45,148 nucleotides of DNA from Candidatus Thiodiazotropha sp. (ex Epidulcina cf. delphinae) (GCA_025656505.1 JAHXHR010000002.1:1-45148), one strand, 5' to 3'. Positions 7,107 through 16,465 are shown, counted from the first letter of the stretch. Notes: generated by a model from the letters alone, not told the origin. Translations and numbers: made by a program.

Positions 7107-9466
7107 TCGCGTGTCTTCAGTACGGCAATCAGGTCGAGACGGTCCAGCCGTCGCCTGACGACAGCGGCCGAGAAGGCGGTGGCCCCGAGGGTGACCAGCA
7201 CCGCGGTGGCGTCGGTGGCGGCCTTTATCACCAGCGGGATGCGGTAGAGTTCCGAGTCCATGGCGCTGGTCATCAGCCAGCCCAGGCCGTGGCCGACGAA
7301 ACAGCCCAACGGCAGGCCGAACAGGATCAGCAGGGCTGCCTCGCCCAACAGGATGTAGGATATCTCACCGCGATAGAAGCCCAGCACTCTTAAGGTGGCA
7401 AGTTCTCGCCCACGCTCCGAGAGGGCGATGCGGGTACTGTTGTAGACCACGCCGAAACCCAGGGCGCAGGCAAAGGCTGCAAAGAAGCTGACATAGATCA
7501 TCAGCGTCTCGCCCATGGTGTCGTTGAACTCCCGCACGGCGGCGTCCTTGAGCATCACCGAGGAGACCTTGGGCGCCGATTTCAGGCGCTGATAGAGGGC
7601 CGGGAGCCGGCTCTCGTCGACCAGCAGGCTGACCGCTTCCAGGCTGCCGCCCTGTCCCATCATGCGGTTGAAGGCGTTGATGTTTAGATACGCCGGCATC
7701 CCCATATAGGTCTCGAACAGCGCCACCACCGGAATCTCGCGCACCGGCCGCCGATGCTCCAATACCTCGACCCGCACGATGTCGCCCACCTCCACCCCCA
7801 GCTTGTCCGCCAGCTTAATGGCGAGCAGCAGACCGTCCGGCGGGACATCGACCACCCCCCCGCCGGCATCGTAGACCCGTTGCAGTTCGGAGTTGGGGCG
7901 GATGCCCTCTATCGAACCCCGGTGGCTGCGGTTGCCGGCGCGCAAGTCAGCGCTGACGAAACGCATCGGCTCCGCAGCGAGCACCCCCGGCAGGCGGCGG
8001 AACGCCTGCAGGACGGTGTCGGATTGGGTCTCCACCAACCCCACCATCATGTCCTGGCGCTGGGCGTCGTGAAAGTAGACCTGCACGATCTCTTCGATGG
8101 AGTCGATCCATTGCAGGGCCATGATCATCACCGCCACCGACAGGGCGATGCCGATGCTGGTGAACAGGGCGCGCAGGGGGGAACGGAATATCTGCCGCAG
8201 GATGATGCGGGTCGGCTGGTCGAGCCAGTGGGCGGTACGGCCCCGGGAGAGTCCGGTCCTGCGGAACAGCGGCGGGGCAGGGGGCATCATCGCCTCGGCC
8301 GGGGGCAGGGTGGCGGCGTGGCGCACCGCCCCAAGGCTGCCGGCCAGGGCAGCGATCAGGCTGACGATGGCGCCGACGGCGAAGACCCCGGCATCGGGAC
8401 GGAAGATCAACAGGGGAAAGCGAAAGAACTCGGCATAGAGTTCGGTATTGACCCGCCCCAGCCAGGCTCCTAACGCCCAACCCAGGAGGATGCCCACCCC
8501 GGCCATCGCCATCGCTAGCTTGGTGTAGTGCCAGCCCACCTGCAGGTTGCTGTAACCAAAGGCCTTCATCAGCCCGATCTCGCTGCGGTCGGTGGCGATC
8601 AGCCGGCTCAGCACCATGTTGCTGAGAAAGGCGGCCACCGAGAGGAAGATGATCGGCAGGATGGTCGACATGGTTTTTAACTGCTCGATCTCGTTCATCA
8701 GAAACCAGTTGGAGATCTGGTCCTTGCGCGGAATCGCGCCACGGCTGCCGTAGCGCTCCAGCAGGCGGTCGAGACGTTCGATCACCGGTTCAGGTTCGAC
8801 GCCGTGCAGCAGGCCGAGACTCAGGTCGTTGAAGGCGCCGTCTAGGTCGTAGGCCGCCGCCAGCGCCTCGCGGCCCATCCACATCACCCCGTAGCGCAGG
8901 TTGTCCGGCATCAGCGCCCCCGGCCCGATGGTGTAGATGAACTCGGGGGAGAGGGCGATACCGACCACCGTCAGGGTGCGCTGATTGCCGTTCATCAGCG
9001 CCTTCAGGCGATCGCCCGGTTGCAGCCCGTGGGCCTCGGCAAAGGGTTCGCTCAAGACCACTTCGTCGGGATGGCCGAGCGCCACCCGGCGTCCGCTGCG
9101 CAGCACCAGCCGATTGAGGCGGGGCTCGCCCTGTTCGGGTATCGACACCAGTTCGCCGATCACCGGTTCCACAAAGCCGTCAATGGAAAGGGTGGCCACT
9201 TGTTTGATGCGCGCCTCCACCGAGCGCACCCCTGGGATGGCGCTGATGCGTTCGATGAGTCGGTGGGGGGCGCGTTTCACATTGGTGAAGACATCGGCGA
9301 AGCGTTGCCGTTCGTAGTAGGCGGCGGCGGTGTCTTGCAGCGCCTGGAGCGCCGACAGGGACATCACCAGCACCGCGACGCCCGAGGCGATCACCACCGC
9401 GATCGCCAATACCTGACCCCTCAATTTCCACAGGTTGCGCAGCAGTTTCAGGTTCAGGGCGCGCAT
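7103..9466 (-). CDS. FtsX/MacB-like ABC transporter permease (duplicated FtsX domain)
   Basis: 787 aa with two FtsX-like TM blocks; overlaps the adaptor gene. Confidence 0.9.
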   Translation of the reverse strand: MRALNLKLLRNLWKLRGQVLAIAVVIASGVAVLVMSLSALQALQDTAAAYYERQRFADVFTNVKRAPHRLIERISAIPGVRSVEARIKQVATLSIDGFVEPVIGELVSIPEQGEPRLNRLVLRSGRRVALGHPDEVVLSEPFAEAHGLQPGDRLKALMNGNQRTLTVVGIALSPEFIYTIGPGALMPDNLRYGVMWMGREALAAAYDLDGAFNDLSLGLLHGVEPEPVIERLDRLLERYGSRGAIPRKDQISNWFLMNEIEQLKTMSTILPIIFLSVAAFLSNMVLSRLIATDRSEIGLMKAFGYSNLQVGWHYTKLAMAMAGVGILLGWALGAWLGRVNTELYAEFFRFPLLIFRPDAGVFAVGAIVSLIAALAGSLGAVRHAATLPPAEAMMPPAPPLFRRTGLSRGRTAHWLDQPTRIILRQIFRSPLRALFTSIGIALSVAVMIMALQWIDSIEEIVQVYFHDAQRQDMMVGLVETQSDTVLQAFRRLPGVLAAEPMRFVSADLRAGNRSHRGSIEGIRPNSELQRVYDAGGGVVDVPPDGLLLAIKLADKLGVEVGDIVRVEVLEHRRPVREIPVVALFETYMGMPAYLNINAFNRMMGQGGSLEAVSLLVDESRLPALYQRLKSAPKVSSVMLKDAAVREFNDTMGETLMIYVSFFAAFACALGFGVVYNSTRIALSERGRELATLRVLGFYRGEISYILLGEAALLILFGLPLGCFVGHGLGWLMTSAMDSELYRIPLVIKAATDATAVLVTLGATAFSAAVVRRRLDRLDLIAVLKTRE

Positions 9467-9472
9467 CGTCGC

Positions 9473-10204
9473 TTACCAGCTCAGTTCCCGCGCCGGTTGG
9501 CGGCTCGCGTTGTGCTCGCTGTCGATCACCTGACCGTCGCCGAAGTGAAGTACCCGGTCGGCCATGTTGCCGATCACCGTGTTGTGGGTGATCACCGCCG
9601 TGGTGGTGCCCAGCTCAAGATTGACCCGTTCGATGGCTTCCAGCACCAGGATGCCGGTATGGCTGTCCAGGGCGCCGGTGGGTTCGTCGCAAAGCAGTAC
9701 GTCCGGGCGTTTGGCGATGGCGCGGGCGATGGCGACCCGTTGCTGCTCGCCGCCGGAGAGTTGGGCGGGGAAGTGGTCGATGCGCTCAGCCAGTCCGACC
9801 AGCGACAGCGCTTCCGCCGGATCCATCGGATCCTGGGCGATCTCGGTCACCAGGGCGACATTCTCCCGCGCGGTCAGGCTGGGGATCAGGTTGTAGAACT
9901 GGAACACGAAACCCACATGGTCGCGCCGATAGCGAGTCAGGGTCGATTCGTCCCCGGCGGTGATCTCCATGTCCCGAAAGCGCACCCGACCGTCGGTCGG
10001 CGTGTCGAGACCGCCGAGGATATTCAACAGGGTCGATTTACCGCTGCCGGAGGGGCCGAGCAGGACCACCAATTCAGCTTCGAAGAGTTGCAGATCCACT
10101 CCGCGCAGGGCCTTTACCTCGACCGCGCCGGTGTGGTAGATCTTGGTCAGCGCCCGCCCCTCCAGGGTGATATCGCGCTGTGCTGTCGGCGGTGATTCGG
10201 ACAC
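9473..10204 (-). CDS. ABC transporter ATP-binding protein (LolD/MacB type)
   Basis: Walker [10 protein letters not shown], signature [14 protein letters not shown], Walker [13 protein letters not shown]. Confidence 0.95.
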   Translation of the reverse strand: MSESPPTAQRDITLEGRALTKIYHTGAVEVKALRGVDLQLFEAELVVLLGPSGSGKSTLLNILGGLDTPTDGRVRFRDMEITAGDESTLTRYRRDHVGFVFQFYNLIPSLTARENVALVTEIAQDPMDPAEALSLVGLAERIDHFPAQLSGGEQQRVAIARAIAKRPDVLLCDEPTGALDSHTGILVLEAIERVNLELGTTTAVITHNTVIGNMADRVLHFGDGQVIDSEHNASRQPARELSW

Positions 10205-10459
10205 GGTTTACTCCAGTCCTTGCATGATGAATGCAGTCTGTTTGCATGCATGGACGATGATACGACATTTTTGACTTATCCAAAGCTCCCCAAATGCGCC
10301 GGAACAAGGCGCGGCTCGCAGGGAAACGTTCAGGGGCGGATTGACGATTGTGCCGATAGTCCAAGCTATTGATATCGTAGCGGGCACGCAGGATTTTTTG
10401 TTGAATTTTCATCAAATCTATACTATATGTTGAATATCCTACCTTTATCTGCAGGCAAT

Positions 10460-10819
10460 ATGAGTAGTTTAACGGCCTACAAGACAGATTCATCACAGAC
10501 CTTGGCAAAGGCGCTGTTGAATGCCGGTAAGACCCTGGGTCTCACCCAAAGCGAGATCGGCTTGGTGATCGGCCGCGATCGGAGCGCGCTCCATCGAAAG
10601 GGCCTCGACCCCCGGAGTAAATCGGGGGAGTTGGCATTGTTGCTGATCCGCCTTTACCGCAGTCTCTATGCCTTGTTGGGCGGTGGCGCCGAGGATCTCC
10701 GGCACTGGATGAAAACCATGAACCGGCATACGGGCGGTGTGCCGGCCGATCAAGTGAAAACCGTTCAGGGTTTATTGCGAGTGGTTGAATATCTGGATGC
10801 AATCCGCGGCAAGCATTGA
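10460..10819 (+). CDS. Antitoxin, Xre/MbcA/ParS (DUF2384) family
   Basis: LTQSEIGLVIGRDRSALHRKG...LALLLIRLYRSLYALLGGGAEDLRHWM; 4-nt overlap with RES gene; ORF track start is 10427. Confidence 0.88.
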   Translation: MSSLTAYKTDSSQTLAKALLNAGKTLGLTQSEIGLVIGRDRSALHRKGLDPRSKSGELALLLIRLYRSLYALLGGGAEDLRHWMKTMNRHTGGVPADQVKTVQGLLRVVEYLDAIRGKH

Positions 10820-11568
10820 TGGATATCTGGACTGCCTGCAAGGATGCGGCAAAACCCGGACCGCTTTCGGGGCAGGTTATACGGGTTGTTGAGAGTCTTG
10901 AGCAAATCGCCACCTATACCTTGGTAGACGACTTGCAGGAGCAGGCCTTGCTGGAGGAGATGCTGGAGACCGGTAAACCGCCGACACCACCGGAGGCCGC
11001 CGGTTTGCACTACCTGCTTTCGACCCCATTCCGTTACCCGCCGCTCAGGTATGGATCAAGGTTCGGCAGCTATCCGGAACCGAGTCTTTTTTACGGTTCG
11101 ACCATCCTGAGTAGTGCGCTGGCCGAGACGGCCTACTACCGTTTTATCTTCTGGTCAGGCATGCAGGAGTCACCTCCATCCGGTCGTCTGACAACCGAAC
11201 TGACGGTATTTTCCGCGGCTTATGGCATCAGTCGGGGGGTCTGCTTGCAGGCGTTGCCTTTTTCACGTTTCGAGGTCCGGCTAACCAACCCTAAAAGCTA
11301 CACAGACACCCAGCAATTGGGGGCTGGTCTGCGCAAGGCTGGGATAGAGGGTTTTGAATATCGCTCGGTCCGTGATCCGGACGGGGGGATCAATCTGGGC
11401 TTTTTCACAGCGAAGGCGTTCAGCCGTCCCATGCCCCTTTGGCAGCAGACCTGGATTTGTGAAACGCGAAACGAGACCGTCTCTTTTTACAGCAAAGAGC
11501 AAGGGACGAGGCTTTTCCCACGCAAGGACTTTCTCGTTGATGGCGAGATGCCGCTTCCGGCTGATTAG
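10816..11568 (+). CDS. RES-domain toxin
   Basis: RYGSRFGSYPEPSLFYGSTILSSALAETAYYR with RES-type conserved Arg/Tyr/Glu residues; paired with antitoxin. Confidence 0.88.
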   Translation: MMDIWTACKDAAKPGPLSGQVIRVVESLEQIATYTLVDDLQEQALLEEMLETGKPPTPPEAAGLHYLLSTPFRYPPLRYGSRFGSYPEPSLFYGSTILSSALAETAYYRFIFWSGMQESPPSGRLTTELTVFSAAYGISRGVCLQALPFSRFEVRLTNPKSYTDTQQLGAGLRKAGIEGFEYRSVRDPDGGINLGFFTAKAFSRPMPLWQQTWICETRNETVSFYSKEQGTRLFPRKDFLVDGEMPLPAD

Positions 11569-11673
11569 GTCGGCTGATCCGGGGGTTGGCTTTGGTGCGG
11601 CATGGCGGCGCCCTGCATTTGTCTCTCCCATGTAGGATACAGCCATGCCGTACCTTTTGCCCGGTTAGGTAGG

Positions 11674-12507
11674 TCAGTCGCGAATGACGATCTCCACCCG
11701 CCGGTTCTTCAGACGTCCGGCATCGGTACTGTTATTCGTGATGGGTTGGGTTTCACCCAGTCCGGTAGTGTCAATCCGCGAGCCATCGACACCGGCCTGG
11801 AGTAGCGCCTCTTTGACGGATAAGGCGCGTCTTTCTGAAAGATCCTGGTTATAGACGTCATTGCCGATATTGTCGGTATGGCCCTCGATCAGAACGGTCT
11901 TCTCAGGATATTCGGCCAGGAAGTCCTCCAGCTTGCCGATGGTGCTCATGGCGCCGGGCAGAAGTTTGGTCCTGCCTGTGGAGAACAGCACATCCCTCAG
12001 CGTCATGACCATGCCCCGTTCAGTCTTGGTGGCTTGGAGCGCTTCGAGTTCCCGCTGCAGCGCCTCAGCCCTTGCCAGGGCGTTTTCCCATTCCATGAGG
12101 GCAACCTCTTTCTCACGAAGGGCCTCATCCTTGGCTTGTTGTTCGAGCTGTATCTCAATCTCCCTCGCTTTGAGGCGCTCCTTGTTTTTTATCTTGCCCA
12201 ACGCCTCGATTTTTGCCACAGCGGCTTTACGCGCCGCTACTGATTGAGCGATTGAGGTGCGAGTCTTGCCGATATAGGCACGCGAGGTCATATCCTTATG
12301 GTTTTCTGCGACAGCGGCGCGGGTAAGGGCCTGATTGGCCCGTTCCAGTTCAGTCGGCGCATAGCGGAGTATCTGTTGGTTTTGTTTGGCTTGCGCATAG
12401 GCCCGCTCTGCGTCGGTCAGGGCCTGGTTTTTTTGTATACTGCTACAACCGGTGACCAATAGCGCCAGTGAGGTTGTAGCGATCAAGCTGTAAATAGTCC
12501 GAGACAT
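11674..12507 (-). CDS. OmpA-family lipoprotein with N-terminal DUF4398-like helical domain
   Basis: Lipobox LLVTGCSS; OmpA-like FSTGRTKLLPGAM...IEGHTDNIGNDVYNQDLSERRALSVKEAL...NRRVEIVI. Confidence 0.92.
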   Translation of the reverse strand: MSRTIYSLIATTSLALLVTGCSSIQKNQALTDAERAYAQAKQNQQILRYAPTELERANQALTRAAVAENHKDMTSRAYIGKTRTSIAQSVAARKAAVAKIEALGKIKNKERLKAREIEIQLEQQAKDEALREKEVALMEWENALARAEALQRELEALQATKTERGMVMTLRDVLFSTGRTKLLPGAMSTIGKLEDFLAEYPEKTVLIEGHTDNIGNDVYNQDLSERRALSVKEALLQAGVDGSRIDTTGLGETQPITNNSTDAGRLKNRRVEIVIRD

Positions 12508-12546
12508 GGTGGATCCCCCCTTAATTTTAGTTGGATGCGGTTATAG

Positions 12547-12942
12547 TTACCTACTCCTGGCGCGCAGGATCTCTTCACGCAACACCTGAATGCTGTTTTC
12601 CAATTCCTTGGCGGCCTTTTCCGCCTGCGTCTTGGCGGTGACGGCCTGGGCCAGTTCAGCATCTGCCCGGGCTTCTTCCGCCAGTCTTCTCGCTGCATCG
12701 TAGTCTTCTTTAGCGATGGCGTTTTTAGCTCGTTTCAGCTTCTGTTGGGCGCGATCCATGGCAACCGGCGCATAGCGGGCCGTCTCCTCGCCTTCAGCCG
12801 CGATAAGGGAGGTTTTGGCGGCCGCTATTTCCGCAACCGGTTCCGGGGTCGAACCGCAGCCGAACATCGATAAAAAAATAATGGGAATGACAAGGGGAAG
12901 TAGGTGATTTCGCCAGGGAGGGGGTGGGTTGCAGATTATCAT
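12547..12942 (-). CDS. DUF4398-like lipoprotein
   Basis: Lipobox FLSMFGCGS; helical repeat similar to upstream half of the OmpA protein. Confidence 0.75.
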   Translation of the reverse strand: MIICNPPPPWRNHLLPLVIPIIFLSMFGCGSTPEPVAEIAAAKTSLIAAEGEETARYAPVAMDRAQQKLKRAKNAIAKEDYDAARRLAEEARADAELAQAVTAKTQAEKAAKELENSIQVLREEILRARSR

Positions 12943-13157
12943 AACAGTGTTCCTTTATTGATAGATTTGACGCTCCGGAGTGCATGCGTGAAGACTGGAT
13001 GTTCCTGATTATTAGAGCGAAAGGTTTGTTCGTCAACCAATCACTGTTTGCAGTATTCAGTTTGTCGCCGGGGTCATGCAGGGATAGGATACAAATAACG
13101 GGTTCTCGGTACTACCGGCATAAATCACGAAGATGTTCCGGCGGGCGTTTCGCCGCT

Positions 13158-13745
13158 TCAGTGTAAATCCTTTAACAGCGAATCTCTGACAGGCGATCCG
13201 AGTACTTCGACCGCGTGGGTATATGAGGGGTGATCGATACCCACAGACAGATTCGCGCCACTCTTCAGGGCGTCGATCATCGCCTGACTCAGTTCGAAGC
13301 GGAGAAAGTGTACGGCTGAAGTCTTTTCATCCGTGGTGCGTTGTAGATCTTCATTGGCAATGGGCCGCACCTTTTCAAACCCTTCGACATCCATCCAGAT
13401 GGCATTTTCGATACCGATCAGTTCGCTCAGGGCCTGCCTGCGCTCCTCCGCGTCGTGGTACTCCATCATGAAAGTGGCCTTCCAATTCATGCCATCGGGG
13501 ATCAAGGGATTATAGACATCCAGCTCATCCTGGATGCCCTGCTGTTCAAAGATACGCTCGACACGCAGCATTTCCTGTATCTGATACTGCATGGTGAGCT
13601 CATCCTCGAAATAGAGTGCTGCGTGTGGACCGATGGCCAGGCGGCGGCTCTTTTTGTGATCTATCACCCTGGCCCTGAACTCGGCACGGATACGCGCATA
13701 CTCTTCGAGGCTGTAGAGGTCGTCCTGTGAAAGGTGGGTCATCAA
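13158..13745 (-). CDS. DUF3501 family protein
   Basis: Context with rubrerythrin and Fe-S oxidoreductase; motifs EDELTMQYQIQEMLRVERIF, PLIPDGMNWKATFMMEY. Confidence 0.8.
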   Translation of the reverse strand: MMTHLSQDDLYSLEEYARIRAEFRARVIDHKKSRRLAIGPHAALYFEDELTMQYQIQEMLRVERIFEQQGIQDELDVYNPLIPDGMNWKATFMMEYHDAEERRQALSELIGIENAIWMDVEGFEKVRPIANEDLQRTTDEKTSAVHFLRFELSQAMIDALKSGANLSVGIDHPSYTHAVEVLGSPVRDSLLKDLH

Positions 13746-13757
13746 TCTCTCCTGTAA

Positions 13758-13838
13758 TCAATTATGGGCAATGGTTTTATCGGTAAAAAGGTAATCTTTC
13801 AGCGCTTTGTCGAATTCGTGACAGCCTTCGTTAGACAT
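13758..13838 (-). CDS. Candidate small protein, 26 aa (MSNEGCHEFDKALKDYLFTDKTIAHN)
   Basis: ATG preceded by AAGGAG Shine-Dalgarno at correct spacing; lies in operon gap between Fe-S oxidoreductase and DUF3501 genes. Confidence 0.5.
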   Translation of the reverse strand: MSNEGCHEFDKALKDYLFTDKTIAHN

Positions 13839-13854
13839 ATTTTTCTCCTTGACG

Positions 13855-15198
13855 CTAAATGCCGTAAGCCTTGCGTATCAGGCTGATAGGATGTTCCGGG
13901 CTCCTGCCGTCGCGTAGGCCGTTTTCGATGTGGCGGCCGGCCATTGGGCAGTCGCTTCCATAGTGGTCCGCCTCGGCCTGCTTGACTCGAGTGACCACCG
14001 GTTTGCCGATTTTCATGGCATGTTGGTGGAACTCACGCTTTACCGCATAGGTGCCGTCATGCCCCGAGCAGCGTTCGATGACGGTGACCTGTGTGTCCGG
14101 GAGCAGGGAGAGCAGCTCCTTGGTCTTGGCGCCGACATTCTGTACTCGCTGGTGACAGGCCGCATGATAGGCGACCTTGCCCAGGCCCTGTTTAAAATCC
14201 GTCTTCAGCAGTCCCGCCTTGTGGCGAATCATCAGGTATTCGAAAATATCGAAAATCGCATCGGCAACCTTCTTCACCGTCGGATCGTCGGGGAACAGCA
14301 GCGGCAGTTCCAACTTGAACATCAGCGCACAGGAGGGGACAGGGGCTACGATGTCCCAGCCCTCATCGACCAGTTTGGCAAGCGCGGGGATATTGGCCTC
14401 TTTTGCAGCCTCTACCGCATCCAGGTTGCCCACTTCCAGTTTCGGCATGCCGCAGCACTGCTCCTTTTCGGCAATGGTGACCGGGATGTCGTTGTGCTCG
14501 AAGACGGCAACCAGATCTTCGCCCAGGTGGGGTTCGTTGTAGTTGCCGTAGCAGGTACTGAAGAGCGCGACCTTGCCTCTGCCGGCGCCGGCCGGCACAC
14601 CCTCTGCGGTGCGGTTTTTTCTGTCAGCCAGACGCTTTCGCAAAGGCTTGCCGGTGAATGCGGGGAGTTTCGCCTCAGGATGCACCCCCAGGGAATGATC
14701 GAGAATTTCGCGGAAATTCTTAGCCTTGTTGAAGGTGTTCACCACCCCGGCGACAATGGGGATACCCGCCAATTTACCGAGGTTGTCGGTGCTGGTGAGA
14801 ATTCGGTCGCGCAGTTTTACATCGCCCTTTCGATACTTGACCGCCTTACCTCGCAGCATGAGGTGGGGAAAGTCAATATTCCACTCATGTGGCGGCACAT
14901 AGGGGCATTTGGTCATGAAACAGAGGTCACACAAATAACAGTGGTCGACCACTTGCCGGAAATCCGCTTTGTCGACACCATCGACTTCCATGGTGTCAGA
15001 TTCATCCACCAGGTCGAAGAGTGTCGGAAAGCTGTGACAAAGGCTGACACAACGCCTGCAACCATGGCACAGATCAAAGACCCGCTCCATTTCCGCCATC
15101 AGCTTCTCTTCGTCGTAATAATCGGGACTTTTCCAGTCAATGGGGCGCCGGGTGGGGGCTTCCAGGTTGCCTTCTCTCAGGCCTGTCGGTGCTGCCAT
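13855..15198 (-). CDS. Fe-S oxidoreductase, heterodisulfide reductase/GlpC-like (4Fe-4S plus CCG domains)
   Basis: CHGCRRCVSLCHSFP, CYLCDLCFMTKCPYVPP, EKEQCCGMP, CSGHDG. Confidence 0.92.
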   Translation of the reverse strand: MAAPTGLREGNLEAPTRRPIDWKSPDYYDEEKLMAEMERVFDLCHGCRRCVSLCHSFPTLFDLVDESDTMEVDGVDKADFRQVVDHCYLCDLCFMTKCPYVPPHEWNIDFPHLMLRGKAVKYRKGDVKLRDRILTSTDNLGKLAGIPIVAGVVNTFNKAKNFREILDHSLGVHPEAKLPAFTGKPLRKRLADRKNRTAEGVPAGAGRGKVALFSTCYGNYNEPHLGEDLVAVFEHNDIPVTIAEKEQCCGMPKLEVGNLDAVEAAKEANIPALAKLVDEGWDIVAPVPSCALMFKLELPLLFPDDPTVKKVADAIFDIFEYLMIRHKAGLLKTDFKQGLGKVAYHAACHQRVQNVGAKTKELLSLLPDTQVTVIERCSGHDGTYAVKREFHQHAMKIGKPVVTRVKQAEADHYGSDCPMAGRHIENGLRDGRSPEHPISLIRKAYGI

Positions 15199-15260
15199 GG
15201 GTCTCTACTCCTTCATGAACAGGGCGGCCGAGAGGCCGCCCCAAACTGCGGACTGACGGA

Positions 15261-15677
15261 TCAGTCCATTTCGTCTAGTGCTTTCTGGTAGCGGTTGGCG
15301 TGAGAACGCTCGGCTTTCGCCAGCGTTTCAAACCAGTCGGCGACCTCGTCGAAACCTTCGTCGCGGGCGGCCTTGGCCATACCGGGATACATATCCGTGT
15401 ACTCGTGGGTCTCGCCGGCGACGGCGGTCTTCAGGTTGTCGCCGGTGGCGCCGAAAGACATCCCAGTGGCAGGATCGCCACACTGTTCCAGGTATTCCAA
15501 ATGGCCGTGAGCATGTCCGGTCTCCCCCTCAGCAGTGGAGCGGAATAGGGCGGCGACATCATTGTAGCCCTCAATGTCGGCCTTGGATGCGAAGTAGAGA
15601 TAACGGCGATTGGCTTGTGATTCCCCGGCGAAAGCGTCTTTTAGGTTTTGCTCGGTCTTACTGCCTTTGAGTTCCAT
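15261..15677 (-). CDS. Rubrerythrin-like ferritin-fold protein lacking a rubredoxin domain
   Basis: [30 protein letters not shown]; ExxH-type iron ligand motifs; ends before any CxxC domain. Confidence 0.93.
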   Translation of the reverse strand: MELKGSKTEQNLKDAFAGESQANRRYLYFASKADIEGYNDVAALFRSTAEGETGHAHGHLEYLEQCGDPATGMSFGATGDNLKTAVAGETHEYTDMYPGMAKAARDEGFDEVADWFETLAKAERSHANRYQKALDEMD

Positions 15678-15747
15678 ATCCGGTTCTCCGAAATGATGGT
15701 TTATTGTGAAAAGAAACATCGAGCCGCAGCGGCCCTTCTCTGCTATT

Positions 15748-15762
15748 TTAGAATAGTTATAA
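15748..15762. promoter_or_regulatory. Candidate PerR/Irr-type operator upstream of rubrerythrin
   Basis: TTAGAATAGTTATAA, 7-1-7 imperfect palindrome. Confidence 0.45.
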
Positions 15763-15950
15763 AACTCATTGGAAGCGAATGGTCTTTTCAATGAGGTTGC
15801 CTAAGCGTTGCAGGGGCCTGTCAAAGAGGCACAAAGCTTGCCGTTTCGGCAGGACACCGTGCGGGTGTAAATCACCTCCCAAAAACCACCTGATATATCA
15901 GGTTAATAGCCCGGTATCTGGCAAGATGCTAAAAGAATACTTATACTTTG

Positions 15951-16388
15951 ATGATGAAATCGGACTGGAGCAGCTCAAAAGCAGGGTGTCAGAGCATCGA
16001 CGCGGTACTCAATGAGCATGGGGTTAATCTGACGCGGCAGAGGCGCATCATTGCCGGCACCCTCTTCGCGCGCAATCAGCATGTCACCGCCAATCAACTG
16101 TTCGAGGCAGTGAACAGCACAGGCACCAGGGTTTCCAAGGCGACGGTCTACAATACCCTCGGCCTGTTTGTCAGAAAGGGCTTGGTGCGTGAAATCTTCA
16201 TCAATGCAAGCCGCACCTTCTACGATTCAAATACCAGCCGCCACCACCATTTCTACAATGTCAATACCGGCGATCTGATCGATATGAAAGAGCGGCTGGC
16301 GCCGCACTTCATCGACCAGTACCTGCCTGAGGGGACTGCCATGGATGCGGTCGACCTGGTCATCCGGGTGAGAAACAAGACTTCCTGA
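15951..16388 (+). CDS. Fur-family transcriptional regulator (PerR/Irr-like)
   Basis: LTRQRRIIAGTLF, VSKATVYNTLGLFVRKGLV, RHHHFYNVNTGDLIDM; no CxxC structural zinc pairs. Confidence 0.88.
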   Translation: MMKSDWSSSKAGCQSIDAVLNEHGVNLTRQRRIIAGTLFARNQHVTANQLFEAVNSTGTRVSKATVYNTLGLFVRKGLVREIFINASRTFYDSNTSRHHHFYNVNTGDLIDMKERLAPHFIDQYLPEGTAMDAVDLVIRVRNKTS

Positions 16389-16450
16389 CCCTTCCTCGAA
16401 GCAATCTTTATCGCGTTGGTAAAAGTTTGATCTGCGTCATGGTTCTTATT

Positions 16451-16465
16451 TTAGACTAATTCTAA
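16451..16465. promoter_or_regulatory. Candidate PerR/Irr-type operator upstream of the peroxidase
   Basis: TTAGACTAATTCTAA, 7-1-7 near-perfect palindrome. Confidence 0.5.

Noticed and set aside
9020-10195. 391-aa plus-strand ORF antisense to the ABC permease/ATPase genes
   Set aside because: His/Gln/Gly-rich antisense artefact; real ABC motifs are on the minus strand.
13930-15291. 453-aa plus-strand ORF antisense to the Fe-S oxidoreductase
   Set aside because: The minus strand encodes a protein with intact Fe-S motifs; the plus ORF has no recognisable domain.
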